Made by a program: the position numbers and the translations under genes
Shown here: in pieces, positions 24,638 to 32,185 of the stretch
Numbering within the stretch: position 1 is the stretch's first letter
How the letters are laid out: every line of letters starts with the position of its first letter
Notes under the pieces: generated by a model
What the model was told of the DNA's origin: nothing
The model's database searches: none
What the model saw: only the letters and a program-made list of their open reading frames with translations
NCBI GenBank assembly: GCA_023412805.1
Contig: JAEZRM010000156.1
Coordinates: forward strand, 1-58,082
DNA: 58,082 nt
Direction: 5' to 3'
Source: Pseudomonadota bacterium
GTDB taxonomy: Bacteria; Pseudomonadota; Alphaproteobacteria; Rhizobiales; Hyphomicrobiaceae

Positions 24638-26114
24638 CGGCCTCTCCCATCGTCCGGCCCATGGTGTCGCGGACTTCCGAATTCACCAGCGCCTGGGACA
24701 GTTTCTCGGTCTCGTTGTAGTACTCGGCGCGCTCCCAGAAGCGCGGGCGCGCGATACCTGTCGAGCGATGGCGGCCGATGAGCTTGCCGTTGGCATCCTC
24801 ACCGGTGATGTCGAATACGATGAGGTTCTGGAGCGTGACCACATCACCTTCCATGCCCACCACCTCGGTGATGTGCGTGATCTTGCGCGAACCGTCGCGC
24901 AGGCGCGATGCCTGAATGATGATGTCGATCGATCCAACGATCATCTCGCGAATGGTCTTGGTCGGCAGCGCGTAGCCGCCCATCATGATCATCGACTCGA
25001 GACGGCTGATGGCTTCGCGCGGGCTGTTGGAGTGGAGCGTGCCCATGGAGCCGTCGTGGCCCGTGTTCATCGCCAGCAGCAGGTCGAACGCCTCAGGTCC
25101 GCGGACCTCGCCGACGATGATGCGCTCAGGACGCATACGCAGGCAGTTCTTGACGAGATCACGCATCGTGATTTCGCCCTCGCCCTCCAGGTTCGGCGGG
25201 CGCGTTTCGAGCCGGACGACATGCGGCTGCTGGAGTTGGAGCTCGGCCGAGTCCTCGCACGTGATGATCCGCTCGTCGGCATCGATCGAGCCGGTCATGC
25301 AGTTGAGCAGCGTCGTCTTTCCCGAACCGGTACCGCCGGAGATGAGGATGTTGCAGCGGACGCGGCCGATGACCTCGAGGATCGCCTTCGCATCCGCCGT
25401 AATGGAGCCGAACTGGACGAGCTGCTCGAGCTTCAGGCGGTCCTTCTTGAACTTACGAATGGTGAGCGCAGGACCATCGATCGCGAGCGGCGGCGCGATG
25501 ACGTTGACACGGCTACCGTCAGGCAAGCGCGCGTCGCAGATCGGCGAGCTTTCATCGACCCGCCTGCCGACCTGGCTGACAATGCGCTGGCAGATGTTCA
25601 TGAGCTGTGCGTTGTCGGCGAAGCGCACGCCCGTCTTCTGAACCTTGCCGTTGACCTCGATGAAGGTCGTGCCGGCACCGTTGACCATGATGTCGGCGAT
25701 ATCGTCGCGGGCGAGAAGCGGCTCGAGCGGACCATAGCCGAGCACGTCGTTGCAGATGTCCTCGAGCAGCTCTTCCTGCTCGGCGATCGACATCACGACG
25801 TTTTTGAGCTGTATGATCTCGCCGACGATGTCGCGGATTTCCTCGCGCGCGGCGGCAGCCTCGAGCTTGGCGAGCTGCGTCAGGTCGATCGTGTCGATGA
25901 GCGCATTGAAGACCGAGGTCTTGACGTCGTAGTACTCCTCGGAATGCCGGCGCGTCTGCTCGATCGGATCGACGCGTGGCGGTGCTGCCGGCACGGCGGC
26001 CACTACCGTGCGCGGAGCTTCGCCTGCAGGTGCCGGCGCGCCCGGCGACGGCGGCGCTGCCGGACGGCGCGGTGCAGATGAATCATTGGGACGCCTGCCG
26101 AACATGCCTGGCAC
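24630..26114 (-). CDS. cpaF: Tad pilus assembly ATPase CpaF/TadA
   Basis: A 494-residue secretion ATPase that powers Flp pilus assembly. After a Pro/Ala-rich N-terminus (residues 1-50) comes the N-terminal domain, then the catalytic domain with Walker A LISGGTGSGKTTLLNCMTG, the Asp box ERIITCEDSAELQLQQPHVV, Walker B RPERIIVGEVRGPEAFDLL and the His box NTGHDGSMGTLHSNSPREA. The separate 45-residue C-terminal stretch is typical of alphaproteobacterial CpaF. It starts 3 bases after the cpaE stop. Confidence 0.95.
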   Translation of the reverse strand: MPGMFGRRPNDSSAPRRPAAPPSPGAPAPAGEAPRTVVAAVPAAPPRVDPIEQTRRHSEEYYDVKTSVFNALIDTIDLTQLAKLEAAAAREEIRDIVGEIIQLKNVVMSIAEQEELLEDICNDVLGYGPLEPLLARDDIADIMVNGAGTTFIEVNGKVQKTGVRFADNAQLMNICQRIVSQVGRRVDESSPICDARLPDGSRVNVIAPPLAIDGPALTIRKFKKDRLKLEQLVQFGSITADAKAILEVIGRVRCNILISGGTGSGKTTLLNCMTGSIDADERIITCEDSAELQLQQPHVVRLETRPPNLEGEGEITMRDLVKNCLRMRPERIIVGEVRGPEAFDLLLAMNTGHDGSMGTLHSNSPREAISRLESMIMMGGYALPTKTIREMIVGSIDIIIQASRLRDGSRKITHITEVVGMEGDVVTLQNLIVFDITGEDANGKLIGRHRSTGIARPRFWERAEYYNETEKLSQALVNSEVRDTMGRTMGEADA

Positions 26115-26117
26115 TCC

Positions 26118-27389
26118 TTAGCGCTTCAGTCTCAGCTTGCCGAGAATTCCATCGAGTGCACCGACCTTCGCCGCTTTCTGCTCGCGGCGCCCGGTCAATG
26201 CCGATGCGATCTCGTGGATCGCCGGCACCGCCTTGGCCTTCGGCAACAGCTCCTCGATCATCTGGCCGTTATTCGCGGCCTGACCGAATGTCTCGCAGTC
26301 GAATTCGATGATCGCAGCGGCCTTTGTGCCCATTGCCGACTCGAAATCCTTGATCGAAATCTCAGGGCGCTTCGGCACGCCGACAGTGCTTAGCACCAGC
26401 AGCGGCGGCTTGTCGTTGTGGCGCGCCTGCTTGATGAGATCGAACATGTTCTTGGCGTTGCGCAGATTGGCCAGGTCCGGCGCCGCGGTGATGATCACGC
26501 TGTCGGCGTTGAGGACCATGCGCTTCGTCCACACCGTCCACATATGCGGGACGTCGAGCGCTACGTAGGGCACGTTCTGACGCACCACGTCGAGAACGAT
26601 ATCGCAGGCATCCGCCGAGAGATCGTATTCGCGGTCGAGGGCACCCGGCGCGGCGAAGATGCTCAGATATTCCGAGCACTTCGTCAGCAGGCGATCGAGG
26701 AGAACTTCGTCGAGACGCTCGGGCGTCGAGATGGCGTCGGCGATGCCCTGCACGGGATCCTGATTGAAGTCGAGGCCGGCAGTGCCGAACGGCAGGTCGA
26801 GATCGGCGATCACGACCGACTGCTTCATCATCTCCGAGATCGTCCACGCGACGTTATGGCAGACCGTGCTCGATCCCACACCGCCCTTGGCGCCGACGAA
26901 GGCATAGACGTTGCCGACCGGATCGGACTGAGGATCGTTGTAGAGATTCGACAGGCTCTCCATGAGCTCGAGCGGTCCGACCGGGGCAATCAGGTACTCG
27001 CTGACACCGCGGCGGAGTATGTCGCGATAGAGGGCCACATCATTGGTGTGGCCGATCACGATGACCTTCGTGCCGGAGTCGCACGACTCGGCGAGGCGAT
27101 CGAGCTCGGCAACGAACTCGCGCTGCGGAAGCGTCGACTCGATGATGATGAGGTTCGGCGTCGGGCTTTCCGTGTAGTGCGCCACCGCGGCCTGCACGCC
27201 ACCCATATGAACGCTGACATGCGTCTTGATGAGCCTGCGGTCCTCGGCCGCGACCTGGATGGCATCGGCCGTTTCTGCGCGCTCGCAGAATGCCTGGATC
27301 GAGATCCGCGGGATCGGCCGCGCGCGATCCGAGATCCGCTCGTCTACGGCCCCTTCGATTTCTTCAACTCTGGCAAGCTCGCGGCTCAT
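26118..27389 (-). CDS. cpaE: Tad pilus localisation protein CpaE/TadZ
   Basis: A 423-residue protein with an N-terminal receiver-like pseudo-domain (about residues 28-155, e.g. TPNLIIIESTLPQREFVAEL) and a ParA/MinD-like ATPase domain. The nucleotide loop is VGAKGGVGSSTV. The signature lysine of KGG is present, but the usual second lysine of the deviant Walker A (KGGxGK) is Ser, which is common in CpaE/TadZ and suggests weak or no ATP hydrolysis. CpaE places the pilus machinery at the cell pole. It lies 3 bases before cpaF. Confidence 0.92.
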   Translation of the reverse strand: MSRELARVEEIEGAVDERISDRARPIPRISIQAFCERAETADAIQVAAEDRRLIKTHVSVHMGGVQAAVAHYTESPTPNLIIIESTLPQREFVAELDRLAESCDSGTKVIVIGHTNDVALYRDILRRGVSEYLIAPVGPLELMESLSNLYNDPQSDPVGNVYAFVGAKGGVGSSTVCHNVAWTISEMMKQSVVIADLDLPFGTAGLDFNQDPVQGIADAISTPERLDEVLLDRLLTKCSEYLSIFAAPGALDREYDLSADACDIVLDVVRQNVPYVALDVPHMWTVWTKRMVLNADSVIITAAPDLANLRNAKNMFDLIKQARHNDKPPLLVLSTVGVPKRPEISIKDFESAMGTKAAAIIEFDCETFGQAANNGQMIEELLPKAKAVPAIHEIASALTGRREQKAAKVGALDGILGKLRLKR

Positions 27390-27457
27390 GGATCTTGTCC
27401 TCGCTTACATTCGTTCGTCTGGCTTTTGATTGGCAATCAGGCTGAGCCTCGTGCCAC

Positions 27458-28198
27458 CTACTTCGCGATCGCCTGCAGGCGCTCGTCACCGGACTTCGAC
27501 GCACCGGTCGGCTGGCCCTTGACGAACCTGTCGTAGACCGTGTCGCGGCGCTCGGCCGGGGCCGGCGTCATGCTCCTCGGGCCGAGCAAGTCGGCGGGAT
27601 TGGCGATCTGAACCGCCAGGTTGCGCTGCGACGCGCAGCCGAAGTTCGCGTAGGGCAGGTTCTTGCGATCATCCGCGAGATTGTCCGGCCAATGCCCGCA
27701 CTCCGGCGCTTCGGCGACAAAACGTGCGTAGGTGATCTTGATGGGCGCGCTTGCATCACGCCCCGCGCGATAGGGCCCGACCGTGACATTCGCCTCATCG
27801 ATGCCCGCCTCATGCACGATCGAGCGCAGATCGCGGAGCGCACGGACTGCCGACGCCTCGTTGGGGCTGCCGCTCGGCACGCCGATCGCAAGCCTTGCAG
27901 AGCCACTGCCAGCACTGTAGGTGCGGAAGAAATGGATCGCCTGGGCACGCTGGGCCGGCGTCAGTCCCGAGGCACCGGCCGACACTCTGAGCGTGAGGTT
28001 GGCTGGCTGATCCGTGACGACGATCGGATGGCGCTGACGCGCGTCGATCATGGCCCAGCTCGCGACATGCACGCCCGGATCCTCGAGATCAGAGCGACAC
28101 CCGCTCAGTCCGACCGCCATGGTTGCAAGCAGCAGTCCGGTAACGACCGTGCCGGTTGGGGCGAGCAGGCCCGTACGATTGGACTTCCTGACTTTCAT
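27458..28198 (-). CDS. cpaD: Tad pilus lipoprotein CpaD
   Basis: A 246-residue lipoprotein. A basic N-terminus and a helix (VVTGLLLATMAVGLSG) precede the lipobox LSGC with the lipidated Cys at residue 34. The rest is the CpaD domain, with HPIVVTDQPANLTLRV, RALRDLRSIVHEAGIDE and ECGHWPDNLADD as conserved blocks. CpaD is thought to help the CpaC secretin in the outer membrane. It sits 27 bases after cpaC and 68 before cpaE. Confidence 0.92.
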   Translation of the reverse strand: MKVRKSNRTGLLAPTGTVVTGLLLATMAVGLSGCRSDLEDPGVHVASWAMIDARQRHPIVVTDQPANLTLRVSAGASGLTPAQRAQAIHFFRTYSAGSGSARLAIGVPSGSPNEASAVRALRDLRSIVHEAGIDEANVTVGPYRAGRDASAPIKITYARFVAEAPECGHWPDNLADDRKNLPYANFGCASQRNLAVQIANPADLLGPRSMTPAPAERRDTVYDRFVKGQPTGASKSGDERLQAIAK

Positions 28199-28225
28199 GA
28201 TACGTCTCCGTCGATCCTGCTCAGC

Positions 28226-29875
28226 TTAGTCAACGATGAAGCCAGCGCCGTCCTTGAGACCGGCGTGCGTTGGCGCAATATCCTTGCCGTAGATGCGATT
28301 GAGGTGGCCGTAGAAGTTGAACTTGTGATCCGTGGCCGGCGCCAGGCCGTCATCCGGACGAGCGAATTTCTGGCGTGCCGTCGGCTTCACCATGTAGGGC
28401 GTCACGAGCACGACGAGTTCGGTCTCGCGCTTGATGTAGTCGTTCGAGCGGAACAGAGTGCCGAGGATCGGGACATCCTTCAGCCCCGGCAAGCCGTCGA
28501 TATTTTTGCGCGTATCATCCGAAAGGAGACCGGCAAGAGCGAGCGTGCCACCCGACGGAAGCTCGACGGTCGAACGCGCCTGACGCTTCTTGAGCGCCGG
28601 TATCGAGATCGAGTTCAGCGTTACGGCACCGACGTCGGTCAGTTCGGATACTTCTGTTTCGATCTTCAGGCTGATGCGGCCTTCGGACATCACGACCGGC
28701 GTGAAGGCGACGCCGACACCAAACTCCTTGAACGTGACCGACATCTGTCCTGAGGAGTCGACAGACGGGATCGGGAACTCGCCACCGGCCAGGAACTTGG
28801 CCGTCTCGCCCGAGACCGCCGTCAGATTCGGCTCGGCAAGCGTGCGGATGAGACCATCGCGCTCGAGCATTCGCACGGCATAGCCGACCTGGCTGCTGCC
28901 CGAATTGAAAACTCCCGCCACACCAGAGTTGGCGAATGAGTTTCGCGGACCCGCATTGAAGATATCCAGCACGCCGCTCTCCACTCCAGGGCGCGGCAGA
29001 GTGCCAAGGCCAGCTGCAGCCGTCAGCGGCAACGCATTGTCTGTGAGGAGGCTCGTAGTGAAGTTGCCGGAGTTGATCACGGCGCCGAGATTGATGCCGA
29101 ACTGCTTCATGATCGAGCGCTGGACTTCGGCCACGACCACCTGGAGCATGACCTGCTCCTCGCTCTCGATCGTCAGCAGATTGATGACGAGGGCGTTCTG
29201 GCTTGAGGACTGGCCATTCGGATCCGCAGCACCTCTCATCTGACCCGTCGTCTGCGTCATGCCGGCGGGTGCGCCGGGCGGCGTCGAGGTCGTGCTCGTC
29301 CAGTTTGTGCCCGACGACTGCATGTGAGCAAGGTTGGCTTTCGCATACTGCTCGGCGATGATCTTGGCGCGCTGCGCCTGAATGGGATTGACGACCGTGC
29401 CCTTGAGCACGACGGCATTGCCCGCGATGTCGGTGCGGATATTCGAGCCCGGCAGCATCCGAGTCAGCATTTCTTCGAGCGAGGTCAGATCAACACCGAT
29501 GGTGATCTCGAGCGTCGCGATCTGGTCACCGTTCTCGCTGAAGAAAAAGGCATTGACGCTGCCCATCTGCTTGGCCAGCAGGAACACGCGGTCCGCCGAC
29601 TGGACAATGGCGTCGACGCGCTCGGGATCGGAGACGAGCACGTCGCGGAGCCGCGTCGGAAACTGCACCATCAGCGACTTGCCGGCGCCGATCCGTACGG
29701 TCTCGACGATCGGGAACGGTCCCGTGGACGGGATGCGCAGCACGGAATTGTGCACGGCGAGACGGCCGGCGCTGTGGCTGGGCTGTTGGCTCTTCTGAGC
29801 GTCAGCAGGCGCGCTTACTAGCGCTGCCATCGCCAGACCGAGGCCGCAAATGGCCAGTTTCATTATCATCCGCAT
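28226..29875 (-). CDS. cpaC: Tad pilus secretin CpaC/RcpA
   Basis: About 549 residues. A signal peptide (MKLAICGLGLAMAALVSAPADA) leads to a periplasmic N-domain (PIVETVRIGAGKSLMVQFP), a BON/N1-like region, a Ser/Thr/Gln-rich linker around residue 190, and the secretin domain with LAEPNLTAVSGETAKFLAGG and FKEFGVGVAFTPVVMSEGR. VPILGTLFRSNDYIKRETEL marks the end of the barrel. It forms the outer-membrane channel for the pilus. ATG 29875 is taken; the frame stays open for 33 more codons without signal-peptide character, and there is no strong ribosome site. Confidence 0.92.
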   Translation of the reverse strand: MRMIMKLAICGLGLAMAALVSAPADAQKSQQPSHSAGRLAVHNSVLRIPSTGPFPIVETVRIGAGKSLMVQFPTRLRDVLVSDPERVDAIVQSADRVFLLAKQMGSVNAFFFSENGDQIATLEITIGVDLTSLEEMLTRMLPGSNIRTDIAGNAVVLKGTVVNPIQAQRAKIIAEQYAKANLAHMQSSGTNWTSTTSTPPGAPAGMTQTTGQMRGAADPNGQSSSQNALVINLLTIESEEQVMLQVVVAEVQRSIMKQFGINLGAVINSGNFTTSLLTDNALPLTAAAGLGTLPRPGVESGVLDIFNAGPRNSFANSGVAGVFNSGSSQVGYAVRMLERDGLIRTLAEPNLTAVSGETAKFLAGGEFPIPSVDSSGQMSVTFKEFGVGVAFTPVVMSEGRISLKIETEVSELTDVGAVTLNSISIPALKKRQARSTVELPSGGTLALAGLLSDDTRKNIDGLPGLKDVPILGTLFRSNDYIKRETELVVLVTPYMVKPTARQKFARPDDGLAPATDHKFNFYGHLNRIYGKDIAPTHAGLKDGAGFIVD

Positions 29876-30023
29876 GGGGTTCAAAGCCTTCTGGCGACCG
29901 AACAAGAGCAGGGGTACACGCAGACGCAACTTCGGAGACACACACGCAGAGCGAAACTCGTGGAACTCAAACACCGATATTCAGTTTGGCGGCGCCAAAG
30001 CGGCGCGCCCAATCAGAAAACAA

Positions 30024-30809
30024 TCACTGCATGCCGACCGAAACGCTCGACTTCTGGCCATACCGGAGAATGCGCACCGTCTCGCTCTGCTTGCGCACAC
30101 CGTCTTCCGCGCCATCGCCATTGGGGCGAACGTCCGCGATCGAGCGAAGTGCCAGCGTGATGTCACCCATCGACTTGGAGAGCGCGAGCTTCTCGGCCTG
30201 CAGCGGCGAAAGCTCGAGCGTTGCCGTATTGCCCTCGATGCCCTTCTGACCTTCCTTCGTCTCGAGGCGCTGGCCGATCGCAAGCACGCGAACATTGCTG
30301 AAGAGGAGCTCGCTCGTGTGGTCCTCCCCGCCTCTGCCGCGCACGCGGCGGATCAGGTACACGTCCACATGATCGTTCGGCAGGATCAGGCGGCCGACGC
30401 CCGTGTCCTCGGTGATCTTCGTCGAAATTGCGCGCCGCCCTTCGGGCAGGATCGATGCGAGGACGCCGCCCTCACCAGGCTTGATCAGCTTGTTGCGGGT
30501 GATCGGCTCGTTCGCCAGGATCGGCGCCCGGGCGATGTGACCGACAAAGTCCTTCAAGGCGCCTGCGCTGCGGCAGAGCACCGCGCCGTGCGGCACGGCG
30601 TCCTGCGGCCAGCCCTGGCAGCGGAAGCTCGATTCCGAAGCTATGGCGCCGAGGCCCAGGTCGGTCCGGGCAACGAGCACCTCGGAGACATTGGTCCGCA
30701 CCTCGCGCTGGACGACCTGTGGCTTCGTCGTCAGCTTCTGCATACCAATGAAAGCACCGACGCCGCACACGCCTGCAATGGCGATACCGATCAGCTGTCC
30801 CTTCTTCAT
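30024..30809 (-). CDS. cpaB: Tad pilus assembly protein CpaB/RcpC
   Basis: A 261-residue protein: one N-terminal membrane helix (LIGIAIAGVCGVGAFIGM), then a SAF domain (about residues 35-100, VRTNVSEVLVARTDLGLG) and the RcpC domain (RRAISTKITEDTGVGRLILP, DHVDVYLIRRV). It is a periplasmic partner of the secretin. ATG 30809 follows GAGAGGA. A 148-base gap to cpaC and a 307-base gap to cpaA flank it, which is loose for a tad operon. Confidence 0.92.
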   Translation of the reverse strand: MKKGQLIGIAIAGVCGVGAFIGMQKLTTKPQVVQREVRTNVSEVLVARTDLGLGAIASESSFRCQGWPQDAVPHGAVLCRSAGALKDFVGHIARAPILANEPITRNKLIKPGEGGVLASILPEGRRAISTKITEDTGVGRLILPNDHVDVYLIRRVRGRGGEDHTSELLFSNVRVLAIGQRLETKEGQKGIEGNTATLELSPLQAEKLALSKSMGDITLALRSIADVRPNGDGAEDGVRKQSETVRILRYGQKSSVSVGMQ

Positions 30810-31116
30810 CGCGCGACAGGTCCTCTCAACCCAGCAATCCCGCTTTCCCTCGTTCGTGAATCTCGCCGACAATCCTCAATGTGGCGTTAATAGTGGGATC
30901 GAACGGGCACGCGGATGGATGCCGCCGCCACGATGGCGACGAGCAGAGGCAAACTAGACACATATGTCCGCTGTGATTTTTGGCGCCTTCGGAAGGAGCA
31001 GGCTCCGCTTCGCCCACTCCGCCGCGACGAGAGTATTTGTATCGATCGGAGCCGTACCGTGTCCGGCGCTGGATGCAGGACGACCGCGAATCAACTCTTT
31101 CGTCGCGGGAAGACTA
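30810..31116 (-). other. 307-base region between cpaA and cpaB
   Basis: The region lies between the cpaA stop and the cpaB start. I find no coding frame of its own that looks real. A TATTAA sequence on the minus strand about 75-80 bases before cpaB could be a -10 element, but there is no matching -35. A short GGAGC-AG-GCTCC hairpin lies near 31000. The size suggests a separate promoter or processing site for cpaB-tadC. Confidence 0.35.
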
Positions 31117-31620
31117 TCAGATTCCCGCCGTCACGCACCAGATCGTCGAGGGGAACACGTGAAGGCCGGCCGCGGCGAGTGCAATGCCATAGGGAATGCC
31201 CGCCTTGGCGCCGTGAAGGTTCATGGCCCACGTCTGGCTCGCAAGCCAAAGGGGGGGCATCATGCGACGATAGAAGAGAATGGCGAGTGACAGCGCTCCA
31301 CCGGCAATCGCGGTCAGCAGCAGATAGGACAGTAGGTGATCGAAGCCGAGCCAGAGTGCGGTTGCAGCTAGAAGCTTTGCGTCCCCGCCGCCGAGCCATC
31401 CGAGCGCGAACATGCCGATGCCGATCGTGAGCATCAAAAGACCCGCGCCGATGTGGCTTGCGAGCGCCCACCAGCCGATACCCATCATGACGGCGGCAAC
31501 GGCGAAGGCCGCGACCAGGACGATGGAGATGCGGTTGGGGATCGTCATCGTCAGGAGATCCATGGCGCCCGCAAAGGCCATGGCGGCCGGGAAGATCAGG
31601 ATGACGGCGTACTCGACCAC
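31117..31620 (-). CDS. cpaA: Prepilin peptidase CpaA/TadV (A24 family)
   Basis: A 167-residue membrane aspartyl protease that cuts the Flp prepilin. The two catalytic aspartates are visible: Asp21 in GAMDLLTMTIPNR and Asp80 in GWLGGGDAKLLAA (the GxGD motif). About five to six membrane helices are predicted, e.g. ISIVLVAAFAVAAVMMGIGW and YLLLTAIAGGALSLAILFY. The start is GTG 31620 with GGGAG 9 bases upstream. It is the first minus-strand gene of the tad locus and diverges from the pilin gene. Confidence 0.92.
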   Translation of the reverse strand: MVEYAVILIFPAAMAFAGAMDLLTMTIPNRISIVLVAAFAVAAVMMGIGWWALASHIGAGLLMLTIGIGMFALGWLGGGDAKLLAATALWLGFDHLLSYLLLTAIAGGALSLAILFYRRMMPPLWLASQTWAMNLHGAKAGIPYGIALAAAGLHVFPSTIWCVTAGI

Positions 31621-31636
31621 GGCTTGATACTCCCAC

Positions 31637-31926
31637 GCAGTGTCACCGCGCTGCCTGGAGCCGCGTGGTGCCAGGGTCAGAGTATGCCGATGGGGTGAAA
31701 GCGAGGTTAAGCGGCGAGCGCCGCCAGCTCCAGGCCGTCGGAGACATCAAGACTGTCTACAATTTTCGACATAACTTCTTTACCGCTTCGACGAAGAAGC
31801 GCGCCAAACCCATGTTTACGCGATTGCTCCAACAGGTCCTTAAGGCTGTTGCCGCTACAGTCCCTCCCGGCAGCGAGGGCATGGCAGGCCCCACAGAACG
31901 CTGCTCGAGCAAAGGGAGTTGGGGTC
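31637..31926. promoter_or_regulatory. Divergent control region between cpaA and the Flp pilin gene
   Basis: About 290 bases should hold the promoters of the tad operon (minus) and of the pilin gene (plus). The stretch 31741-31785 is clearly richer in A/T than its surroundings and contains TACAAT (31758-31763) as a possible plus-strand -10. A hairpin CGCTTC/GAAGCG lies at 31784-31801. I do not see a paired TTAA-N7-TTAA CtrA site; isolated TTAA sites occur at 31707 and 31839. Confidence 0.45.
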
Positions 31927-32097
31927 GTGTCAGGTCTCTTGAAGCGGTTTCAGGACGATATCTCCGGCGCCACCGCCATCGAGTACGCATTGATAGCGGG
32001 GCTTCTCAGCATCATGATCGTTGCGTCAGCGACGTCGATCGGAACCCGGCTGACGGAAATCTTCACTTCGGTCAACGAAGGCTTCCCCGAGACTTGA
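31927..32097 (+). CDS. Flp/Fap-type major pilin
   Basis: A 56-residue prepilin of the Flp class. The processing site is ISG-ATAIEYALIAGLLSIM: cleavage after Gly14, with Glu19 at mature position +5 and Tyr20 at +6, followed by a hydrophobic helix. GTG 31927 is chosen because GGGAG lies about 9 bases upstream and the resulting leader (MSGLLKRFQDDISG) has the expected length and charge; the frame extends upstream but without pilin character. It is the pilus subunit processed by CpaA and assembled by CpaB-F/TadBC. Confidence 0.9.
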   Translation: MSGLLKRFQDDISGATAIEYALIAGLLSIMIVASATSIGTRLTEIFTSVNEGFPET

Positions 32098-32185
32098 TCA
32101 CTACGCCTTCGATCGCATCGATGCGGGGGCGGATCGCAATCCGGCCGCGGCGTCCGCGCGTCTCGTTCGCCCGTTTCAGTTGCGT

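Noticed and set aside
31637..31926. CtrA binding site for pilin control
   Set aside because: Isolated TTAA sites exist at 31707 and 31839, but no TTAA-N7-TTAA pair.
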